A stretch of 64,000 bases of DNA. Origin: Rathayibacter sp. VKM Ac-2754 (GTDB lineage: Bacteria; Actinomycetota; Actinomycetes; Actinomycetales; Microbacteriaceae). The position numbers were made by a program, and so were the translations under genes. Each line of letters begins with the position of its first letter. Within the stretch, counting starts at the first letter, position 1. The notes under the pieces were generated by a model that saw only the letters and a list, made by a program, of their open reading frames with translations, made no database searches and had not been told where the DNA came from. The stretch is taken from contig NZ_WUCC01000006.1 in NCBI RefSeq assembly GCF_009807095.1, positions 124,001 to 188,000 on the forward strand. The letters are read 5' to 3'. Positions 37,453 through 44,185 of this stretch are shown here, piece after piece.

Positions 37453-38429
37453 GCGACACCTCCCTCCCGCCGATCGGCGACGACGATCTGCGCGTCGAGC
37501 TCGACCGCGTCCGCACCGAGGTGGGGCGCGCGGTCGTCGGGCAGGACGGCGCGGTCTCGGGCCTGCTGATCGCGCTCCTCGCCGGCGGCCACGTGCTGCT
37601 CGAGGGCGTCCCCGGAGTCGCGAAGACGCTGCTCGTGCGCGCCCTGTCGGTCTCGCTCGGGCTCGACACGCGCCGTGTGCAGTTCACCCCCGACCTCATG
37701 CCGGGCGACATCACGGGCTCGCTCGTCTACGACGCCTCCACCTCGGGCTTCGCCTTCCGCGAGGGGCCGGTCTTCACGAACCTGCTCCTCGCCGACGAGA
37801 TCAACCGGACGCCTCCGAAGACCCAGGCGGCGCTGCTCGAGGCGATGGAGGAGCGCCAGGTGAGCGTCGACGGCCGCACGCTGCCGCTGCCCGATCCGTT
37901 CCTCGTCGCGGCGACGCAGAACCCCGTCGAGTACGAGGGCACCTACTCGCTGCCCGAGGCGCAGCTCGACCGCTTCCTCCTCAAGCTGGTGCTGGAGGTG
38001 CCCCCGCGCGACGTCGAGGTCGAGGTGCTGGCCCGCCACGCCGCGGGCTTCGACCCGCGCGACCTCGCCGCCGCCGGCGTCCACCCCGTGCTCGACGCCT
38101 CGCGACTGCGTGCGGCCCAGGAGGCGGTGCGCCGCGTCGGTGCGGGCCCCGACGTGCTCGGCTACATCGTCGACGTCGCCCGGGCGACCCGGCAGAGCCC
38201 GAGCGTGAAGCTCGGCGCGAGCCCCCGCGGCTCGACCGCCCTGCTCGCCGCCTCGCGCGCGTGGGCCTGGCTGAACGGCTACACCTCGATCACGCCCGAC
38301 CACGTGCAGGCGATGGTGCTCCCCGTGCTCCGGCACCGCATCCAGCTCCAGCCTGAGGCAGAGCTCGAGGGCGTGCGCACGGAGGCGGTCCTCGGCGGCA
38401 TCCTCCAGCAGGTCCGCGTCCCGGTCTGA
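37449..38429 (+). CDS. moxR: MoxR-family AAA+ ATPase
   Basis: A 326-residue MoxR ATPase with Walker A GVPGVAKT (53-60), Walker B LLLADEIN (112-119) with the family extension RTPPKTQAALLEAMEERQV, sensor 1 ATQNP and a C-terminal lid (about 230-320). MoxR proteins act as chaperone-like ATPases together with a neighbouring DUF58 or VWA protein. Gene order matches moxR2 (Rv3692) and its surroundings in mycobacteria. It likely works on the DUF58 partner encoded 3 nt downstream. Confidence 0.93.
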   Translation: MSDTSLPPIGDDDLRVELDRVRTEVGRAVVGQDGAVSGLLIALLAGGHVLLEGVPGVAKTLLVRALSVSLGLDTRRVQFTPDLMPGDITGSLVYDASTSGFAFREGPVFTNLLLADEINRTPPKTQAALLEAMEERQVSVDGRTLPLPDPFLVAATQNPVEYEGTYSLPEAQLDRFLLKLVLEVPPRDVEVEVLARHAAGFDPRDLAAAGVHPVLDASRLRAAQEAVRRVGAGPDVLGYIVDVARATRQSPSVKLGASPRGSTALLAASRAWAWLNGYTSITPDHVQAMVLPVLRHRIQLQPEAELEGVRTEAVLGGILQQVRVPV

Positions 38430-38432
38430 GCC

Positions 38433-39740
38433 GTGCACCTCACCGGGCGCTCCGTCCTCGTCCTCCTGGTCGGCCTCGTGCCGGTCGTCCTCTTCGGCGG
38501 CCGCGCCGAGACCGCGTTCGGCGTGCTCGGGCTCTGGCTGCTGCTCTGGCTCGTCCTCGTCGGGGTCGACCTGGCGATCGCGGGATCGCCGCGGTCCGTC
38601 TCCGTCGAGCGCCGGGTCCCCGACCGGGTGCGCCTCGGCGAGCGGGCGGAGGCGCAGCTGCTGGTCACGAACACGGGGCGGAGGCGGATCCGCGGTGTCC
38701 TGCGCGACGCCTGGGAGCCGTCGGCGGGTGCGATCGCCACGCGCTCGGCCCTGCGCCTCCCACCCGGGGAGAGGCGGGCCGTCACGACCGCGCTCGTCCC
38801 GCGCCGCCGGGGCGAGCGTCGAGCCCTGCACGTCACGGTGCGGTCGGAGGGGCCGCTCGGCCTGGCCGGCCGGCAGGCCACCCACGCCGCTCCCGCCGCG
38901 ATCCGCGTCCTGCCGCCGTTCCGGTCGAGGCGGCACCTGCCCTCGCGCCTCGCGCGCCTGCGCGAGCTCGAGGGCCGCACGAGCGTGATGATCCGCGGTC
39001 AGGGCACCGAGTTCGACAGCCTCCGCGAGTACGTCCGCGGTGACGACGTCCGCTCGCTCGACTGGCGGGCGACCGCGCGCCGCCGCGAGCCCGTGGTGCG
39101 CACGTGGCGGCCGGAGCGCGACCGGCGGGTGATCCTCGTCCTCGACACCGGGCGCACCAGCGCCGCGCGCATCGAGGACGAGCCGCGGCTCGACACGGCC
39201 ATCGAGGCGTCCCTCCTGCTCGCCGCGCTGGCCGCCTCGGCGGGCGACCGCGTCGACGTCCTCGCCTTCGACCGCACCCGCCGCGCCCGCGTGCACGGTG
39301 CGACCGGCACGGAGGTTCTGAGCCGCGTCGTCGACGCGCTCGCCCCCGTGCAGCCGCAGCTCCTCGAGACCGACTGGTCGGCCGTGCCCGGCCAGGTGCG
39401 CACGCTCGCCTCGCAGCGCTCGCTCGTCGTCCTGCTGACCGCGCTCGACTCCGTCGGCTCGGCCGAGGGGATGCTCGCCGTCCTCCCCCAGCTCACCCGC
39501 CAGCACACCGTCGTCGTCGCGTGCGCGCTCGATCCCGAGCTGGTCGAGATGGCGGCCGATCGGAGCGACCGGAGCGCCGTCTACACCGCCGCCGCCGCCC
39601 AGCGCTCGCTCACCGACTCCGATCGCCTCGCCGCGGCGGTGCGCCGGCTCGGCGGCGACGTCGTCCTCGGAGCGCCGGAGCGGCTCCCTCCGCTGCTCGC
39701 GGACCGCTACATCGCGCTGAAGGCGGCCGGACGGCTCTGA
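38433..39740 (+). CDS. DUF58 domain protein (MoxR partner)
   Basis: A 435-residue protein: two N-terminal membrane helices (about 5-25 and 28-48), a strand-rich region, and the DUF58 core GTEFDSLREYVRGDDVRSLDWRATARRREPVVRT (quoted in part: RGDDVRSLDWRATARR), followed by a VWA-like region with ILVLDTGRTSAARIEDEPRLD, where a DxGxTS pattern replaces the usual DxSxS metal site. It is the probable partner of the MoxR ATPase. It starts at GTG 38433. The pair is widespread, and its role in actinobacteria is unresolved. Confidence 0.88.
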   Translation: MHLTGRSVLVLLVGLVPVVLFGGRAETAFGVLGLWLLLWLVLVGVDLAIAGSPRSVSVERRVPDRVRLGERAEAQLLVTNTGRRRIRGVLRDAWEPSAGAIATRSALRLPPGERRAVTTALVPRRRGERRALHVTVRSEGPLGLAGRQATHAAPAAIRVLPPFRSRRHLPSRLARLRELEGRTSVMIRGQGTEFDSLREYVRGDDVRSLDWRATARRREPVVRTWRPERDRRVILVLDTGRTSAARIEDEPRLDTAIEASLLLAALAASAGDRVDVLAFDRTRRARVHGATGTEVLSRVVDALAPVQPQLLETDWSAVPGQVRTLASQRSLVVLLTALDSVGSAEGMLAVLPQLTRQHTVVVACALDPELVEMAADRSDRSAVYTAAAAQRSLTDSDRLAAAVRRLGGDVVLGAPERLPPLLADRYIALKAAGRL

Positions 39741-39770
39741 GTCCCGAGCGGGCGTCCGGTGAGACCCGGC

Positions 39771-40766
39771 TCAGCTCTCCGCGATGCTCCGCGAGCCCGC
39801 CCCGAACCGATCCAGATCGCCCGTCTCACCGGCCCGCGACGCGCGGCCCCCGACCACGATCATGTAGACGAGGAACGCACCGAGCGCGACCGCGCCGATG
39901 CCGATCTTCAGCCACCAGGGCCACGGAGCGGGCGTCACGAAGCCCTCGATGACGCCCGACACCAGCAGCACGAAGACCAGGCCGATCGCGACGGTGAAGA
40001 GGCTGCGGGCGTCCTCGGCGAGGGCCTGAGCTCGCGTGCGGGGCCCGGGCGCGATCCACGCCCAGAAGATGCGCAGGCCGGCCGCCGCCGCGACGAACAC
40101 GGCCGTCAGCTCGAGCTGGCCGTGCGGCGCGATGTAGAGGAAGAACGTGTCGCCCTCGCCCACGTGGAACATCACCGCGATCGACGTGCCGAGGTTCTGC
40201 GCGTTCTGCAGCAGGATGTACGGCACGTAGACGCCGACGATGCCGAACGCGACGCACTGCGCGGCGATCCAGGCGTTGTTGGTCCAGACCTGGCCCGCGA
40301 ACGAGGCGGCCGGGTTCTCGGAGTAGTAGTCGATGAAGTCGTTCTGCGCGAAGCGGCGGAGCTCCTCGTCGTCGCCGAGCGCGGCGAGGAGCCGGGCGTC
40401 GCCGAGGATCCACACCGCGTAGAGCGTGGCCACCAGGGCCGTCGCGAGGGCGACCGCGAGGGTCAGCCAGCGGAGGCGGTACAGCGCGGCCGGGAGCGAC
40501 AGCACCACGAAGCGCGAGACGGCGGCGAGGGGCTCGTCTCCCGTGCCGGTCAGTCGGCCCCGCGCACGCGACAGCGAGACGGCGAGCCGCGTGCCGACGG
40601 CCGTCGAGCCCGCGGTCGACGTGATCGCGGCGAGATCGGCGGAGGCGGACTGGTAGCGCTCCACGAGCTCGTCCGCCTCACCGCCGCTCAGCCGGCGCTT
40701 GCGCGAGAGCTCGTCCAGGCGCGTCCACTGGGTGCTGCGTGCAGCCGAGAGAGCGTCGATGTCCAT
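39771..40766 (-). CDS. Stage II sporulation protein M-like membrane protein
   Basis: A 331-residue SpoIIM-family protein. A cytosolic N-terminal helical segment (1-95) precedes about six membrane helices with NDFIDYYSENPAASFAGQVWTNN and the conserved stretch EGDTFFLYIAPHGQLELTAVF. In endospore formers SpoIIM belongs to the DMP hydrolase complex; non-sporulating actinobacteria have this homologue (Rv3694c) beside moxR2 with an unknown role, perhaps in the envelope. TATCCT (40775-40780, complement) is 8 nt before ATG 40766, a leaderless pattern. It is divergent from the RDD gene. Confidence 0.85.
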   Translation of the reverse strand: MDIDALSAARSTQWTRLDELSRKRRLSGGEADELVERYQSASADLAAITSTAGSTAVGTRLAVSLSRARGRLTGTGDEPLAAVSRFVVLSLPAALYRLRWLTLAVALATALVATLYAVWILGDARLLAALGDDEELRRFAQNDFIDYYSENPAASFAGQVWTNNAWIAAQCVAFGIVGVYVPYILLQNAQNLGTSIAVMFHVGEGDTFFLYIAPHGQLELTAVFVAAAAGLRIFWAWIAPGPRTRAQALAEDARSLFTVAIGLVFVLLVSGVIEGFVTPAPWPWWLKIGIGAVALGAFLVYMIVVGGRASRAGETGDLDRFGAGSRSIAES

Positions 40767-40830
40767 CTGTTGAGAGGATAGCCCGGAGTGATCTCTCCGC
40801 TGCGACGGAGGACGGGACCCGAGGAGTGCG

Positions 40831-41712
40831 ATGGACCACGACGCCGACGGCGATCCCGGCCTGATCACCGGCGAGGCCATCGCCCTCGACGTCCCGGTGA
40901 CGTCGTTCGTGCTGCGCGCGTGCGGCGCGATCATCGACCTCCTCGCCGAGCTGATCCTCGCCTTCGGCCTCTTCTACCTCGTCGCCTCGCTCGCGGGTGA
41001 CGGCGGCCTCGACGACGCAGCACTCGCGGCGGTCGGCATCGCGGCCCTGGTCGTCTCGATCGTCGTCGTCCCCGTCGTCGTCGAGACGGCCACGCGCGGC
41101 CGATCGCTCGGCAAGCTCGCCGTGGGAGCGCGGATCGTGCGCGACGACGGAGGAGCCATCGGGTTCCGGCACGCCCTCGTGCGCGGCCTGACCGGGGTGC
41201 TCGAGATCCTGATGACGGCCGGCGGCCTCGCCGCGGTCGTCGGACTGCTCTCGCGGCAGTCGCGTCGACTCGGCGACATCCTCGCCGGAACCCGCAGCCA
41301 GCTGGAACGCGTCCCCCGGGTCGAGCCGCTCGAGGCGGAGGTGCCGGCCCCGCTGCTGCGCTGGGCCGCGACGGCCGACGTGGCGCGCCTCCCGGACGCC
41401 CTCGCCCGCCGGCTCGCGCAGTTCCTCCGCCAGCGCGGGCGGATGACCGAGCCGTCGCGCTCGCAGCTGGCGGTCTCGCTCGCCCAGGAGGCGTCGGCGT
41501 TCGTCTCGCCGGTGCCGAACGCTCCGGCCGAGGACTTCCTGCTCGGCGTCGCCGCGCTGCGCCGGGCGCGGGAGGGGCGCGCGCTCGGCCTCGCCGACCA
41601 GCGGCTCCGACGCCTCGCACCGGTCCTCGCGGACGCTCCTCGGGGCTTCCCCGAGCGCGAGCCCGGTCGGCCGGTCGATCAGCCGACGGTCGGAGCCGAC
41701 GGGTCGCTGTAG
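40831..41712 (+). CDS. RDD family membrane protein (Rv3695-like)
   Basis: A 293-residue protein: an RDD domain with two or three membrane helices (about 30-50, 58-85, 125-145) and the core SLGKLAVGARIVRDDGG, followed by a long cytosolic C-terminal region (165-293) rich in Arg and Leu. RDD proteins are small membrane proteins of unclear transport or scaffold function. It completes the moxR2 block. GAGGAG lies 4 nt before the ATG. Its last 34 bp overlap the end of the DUF3499 gene on the other strand. Confidence 0.85.
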   Translation: MDHDADGDPGLITGEAIALDVPVTSFVLRACGAIIDLLAELILAFGLFYLVASLAGDGGLDDAALAAVGIAALVVSIVVVPVVVETATRGRSLGKLAVGARIVRDDGGAIGFRHALVRGLTGVLEILMTAGGLAAVVGLLSRQSRRLGDILAGTRSQLERVPRVEPLEAEVPAPLLRWAATADVARLPDALARRLAQFLRQRGRMTEPSRSQLAVSLAQEASAFVSPVPNAPAEDFLLGVAALRRAREGRALGLADQRLRRLAPVLADAPRGFPEREPGRPVDQPTVGADGSL

Positions 41713-41918
41713 CGGATCGTCTGCCAGCCCCTCGGCACGAGCAGTCGCCGGTCGTGCTCGGCGCAGAGGTCGTAGCCAAGCGGATCGGGCGATGGGCTGA
41801 GCGGGCCCACGGCGACGACGGAGTCGCGGTAGTCGTAGGTGAGAGTCACGACCGCCTCGGAGCGGCAGCCCGTCCGCGAGCACAGGCGCTCGTGGTCCAC
41901 CGCGCCCTGACCGTCCAT
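41679..41918 (-). CDS. DUF3499 family protein (Rv3258c-like)
   Basis: A 79-residue actinobacteria-specific protein with paired cysteines (Cys13 and Cys18 in LCSRTGCRSEAVVTLTYDY, Cys52 in YDLCAEHDRRLLVPRGW) that could bind zinc together with His55. Function is unknown. It is the usual neighbour of whiB2 and the zincin-like gene, which diverges from it here. The start ATG 41918 has TACTCT (41926-41931, complement) 7 nt ahead, a leaderless pattern. The 3' end overlaps the RDD gene. Confidence 0.88.
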   Translation of the reverse strand: MDGQGAVDHERLCSRTGCRSEAVVTLTYDYRDSVVAVGPLSPSPDPLGYDLCAEHDRRLLVPRGWQTIRYSDPSAPTVG

Positions 41919-41978
41919 CCGGCTCAGAGTAGCAAGGGGCGACGGAGCGGGTGGTCGCGGGCGCAATAGGCTGGAGAC

Positions 41979-42437
41979 ATGCCCCGCGCACGTCGTTCCA
42001 CCACTCGTCAGGCGAGCACCGTGCGCAGCGGATCCCGCGATCGGCACGGGCGGGGCATCCGCGGCCAGGTCACCGGGCCGCACCTGCCGCCGCTGCAGAC
42101 GCGCACCGACTTCTTCGAGATGACGATCGGATCGGCGATCGACTACCTCCGCGGGATGTGGCCGGAGGAGCTGGCGGGCATCCACGTCGACGTCGCCACG
42201 ACACCCGACGTCGACCCCGCCCGCCTGCACGGCACGGGGATCGCCCGGTGGCGCGTCGACCACGCCGCACGGCGCATCACGCTCTACCGCGTCCCCATCG
42301 AGCGGCTGGCCAAGCTGCACCGCCGTGACGACTGGCACCAGCGCATGCTCATCGAGAGCTACGTCTTCCGCGCCGTCGCAGAGCTCCTCGGCCGCGACCC
42401 CTGGGACATCTCGCCCGACCGCTTCCGGCACCACTGA
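41979..42437 (+). CDS. Zincin-like metallopeptidase family protein without HExxH (Rv3259-like)
   Basis: A 152-residue protein from the small metallopeptidase (zincin_1) family. A basic N-terminal tail (1-35) is followed by the conserved body with DFFEMTIGSAIDYLRGMWPEEL, ITLYRVPIERLAK and a C-terminal helix MLIESYVFRAVAELLGRDP. The helix that should carry HExxH reads IESYVF: only the Glu is kept, so zinc-dependent proteolysis is unlikely. As I recall it, the mycobacterial homologue has HEILVA there, also lacking the second His. TAGGCT (41967-41972) and GGAGAC directly precede the ATG. It is divergent from DUF3499. Confidence 0.75.
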   Translation: MPRARRSTTRQASTVRSGSRDRHGRGIRGQVTGPHLPPLQTRTDFFEMTIGSAIDYLRGMWPEELAGIHVDVATTPDVDPARLHGTGIARWRVDHAARRITLYRVPIERLAKLHRRDDWHQRMLIESYVFRAVAELLGRDPWDISPDRFRHH

Positions 42438-42462
42438 CGCGGGCGCCCACGTCCGCAGGGAG

Positions 42463-42615
42463 GTGGGTCTCGATACGCCGCCCGCGGCGGCTACTCGACC
42501 AGCGAGCTCGCACGGCTCGCACGGCTCGCACGGCTCGCACGGCTCGCACGGCTCGCGCAGGGTTCCCACCCCTCGCTGATCGAGTAGCCCGCGCAGCGGG
42601 CGTATCGAGATCCAC
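42463..42615. repeat. Interspersed palindrome, family A, copy 3 (permuted)
   Basis: Two half-units (42463-42506 and 42571-42615) point the opposite way to those in copies 1 and 2: the TCGAGTA ends face inward. Inner hairpins are GCCGCC-CGC-GGCGGC and GCCCGC-GCA-GCGGGC. Between them lies a 9-nt tandem array. A remnant of a third half-unit (CTGACGCTCGTGGATC) lies at about 42650-42665, up to the end of the DUF5719 gene. It lies between convergent genes. Confidence 0.85.
42507..42560. repeat. Tandem 9-mer array inside the family A palindrome
   Basis: Five perfect copies of CTCGCACGG (42507-42551) and one degenerate copy, CTCGCGCAG (42552-42560). A variable-number array is likely. There are no unique spacers, so it is not CRISPR. 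Confidence 0.92.
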
Positions 42616-42670
42616 CTGCGTCGGACAGACAGCCCGAGAGCCCGATCCCCTGACGCTCGTGGATCGCGCT

Positions 42671-44185
42671 TCAGTGCGAGTAGACGGTGACCGGCGAGGA
42701 GAGCGGTCCGGGCGGCACGATCGGGTAGGAGGCGATCCGGCCGTCGGCCGCGATCGACACGGACGCCTGGACGGGCTGGTCGCTCGAGACCACGACGGAG
42801 TCGGTGCCCAGCTCGGTCGTAGCGGCCGCGAACGGCCCGATCTCGAGGGTGCGCGATCCGGACGCCGACTCGAGGACGACCGAGGCCGAGGAGTCGCTCG
42901 CGTTCGCGAGGTGCAGGCGGGCGCCCGCCTCGCCGGTGCTGCCGATGCCGAAGGGGACGGAGGTCGCCGTCCCGGAGGCGAACCAGGCGAAGTCGGTTCC
43001 GGCCGAGCCCGTCGAGCTCGAGCGTCCGGCCGCCACGATCGGCTGGTCGGAGGAGAGGGTCACCCGGTAGGAGCCGTCGGCGAGCCCGGTGAGGGGCACC
43101 TCGCCGACGCGACCGGCGGGCACGACGACCTGAGTGGAGGCGCCCAGCCCGCTCGGATCCTCGTTCGACACCTCGATCGACACCGTGCTGTCGGCCTCGC
43201 CGGGGGTGAGGATGCGCAGCACCGGGCTGCCCGCGCCTCCGCTGCCGTCGTCGCTCGCCGTGTCGGCGGGCGGGGAGGCGACGGTGAAGCCCGAGATGAC
43301 GGTCACGGTGTCGGGGCCGGCCGAGGGCGACGAGGTCTCGACGCCCTCGGGAGTGAGCCCCGAGATGGCGCTGCTCTGGAGGCTCGCGGCGATCTCTCCG
43401 CCGCGCGCGGTCATCCGGACCACCGGCTGGACGACGTCGGGCGCCAGCCCGGCGAGGGGCAGCGTGCGGACGGAGCCCGCCGGCACCACGATCCCGGTCG
43501 CGCCGGTGGCGCTGACGAGGCCCTGCTCGCCGTAGAGGGTCAGATCGACTGTCGCGGCGACCTCGCTGGCGTTCGCGAGCACGAGCACCGACGTGCGACC
43601 GACGTCGGTCGACCCGGCGACGAGCCAGCTGTCGGCCGTCGGCTCGGCGCAGCCGTGCGCCGAGAGGCCCGAGATCGACTCGTTCGCGATCGACTGGGTC
43701 GTCACTCCGCCGGGAGTGGGGTCGGAGTCGGCGGGCACGCTGAGACCGTCGATGCCGGAGCCCGGGGCCGCGACATCCGCCTCCGTGAGCACCGCGGAGC
43801 CCGAGGTCGAGCCGGCCGGCCACACCGTGGTCGCCGAGCCGCTGAATGCTCGCAGCTCCTCGGGTTCACCGGCGTCGATGAGGTCGCCCCCGCAGACCAG
43901 GGAGCCGTCGGCGGCGACCGGCGTGATCACGACGCCCTCCGCGGCGCGGCTCTCCGCGGGCAGCGGGATCAGCTGCGGGACGACGACCGCGGCGGCCGCC
44001 ATGGCGAGCCCCGCTATCCCTGCTGCACCCCGGAGGGCCGAGCGGCGCCGACGGGCGGCGGACGGCCCGCGGCGGGTGGGCGTCGAGGCCGAGCTCTCGC
44101 TCGGGGCCCTGCGGCGGTCGGCGCGCTTCGTGCGGGCGGAGGACACGGCCTTCGCCGGCGTCTCCTGGTCGGTCGGATCAGACAT
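42671..44185 (-). CDS. DUF5719 family secreted/membrane-anchored protein
   Basis: A 504-residue protein: an Arg/Ser-rich cytosolic head (1-50), one membrane helix (about 52-75, AGIAGLAMAAAAVVVPQLIP) and an extracytoplasmic beta-rich region made of repeating immunoglobulin-like strands (TVDLTLYGEQG, IVVPAGSVRTLPL, QVVVPAGRVGEVPL). DUF5719 proteins accompany a large GT2 glycosyltransferase in Microbacteriaceae and relatives, here overlapping it by 8 bp. They probably work together on a cell-surface glycan, but the activity is unknown. Confidence 0.82.
   Translation of the reverse strand: MSDPTDQETPAKAVSSARTKRADRRRAPSESSASTPTRRGPSAARRRRSALRGAAGIAGLAMAAAAVVVPQLIPLPAESRAAEGVVITPVAADGSLVCGGDLIDAGEPEELRAFSGSATTVWPAGSTSGSAVLTEADVAAPGSGIDGLSVPADSDPTPGGVTTQSIANESISGLSAHGCAEPTADSWLVAGSTDVGRTSVLVLANASEVAATVDLTLYGEQGLVSATGATGIVVPAGSVRTLPLAGLAPDVVQPVVRMTARGGEIAASLQSSAISGLTPEGVETSSPSAGPDTVTVISGFTVASPPADTASDDGSGGAGSPVLRILTPGEADSTVSIEVSNEDPSGLGASTQVVVPAGRVGEVPLTGLADGSYRVTLSSDQPIVAAGRSSSTGSAGTDFAWFASGTATSVPFGIGSTGEAGARLHLANASDSSASVVLESASGSRTLEIGPFAAATTELGTDSVVVSSDQPVQASVSIAADGRIASYPIVPPGPLSSPVTVYSH

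Noticed and set aside
42507-42560. Short tandem repeats considered as a CRISPR array.
   Set aside because: Units are 9 nt and directly abutting with no spacers, and no cas genes are present.
41679-43823. A 714-codon minus-strand frame spanning DUF3499 and the DUF5719 region.
   Set aside because: Only its last 79 codons are a real gene; the rest is an off-frame reading of DUF5719 and of repeat DNA.
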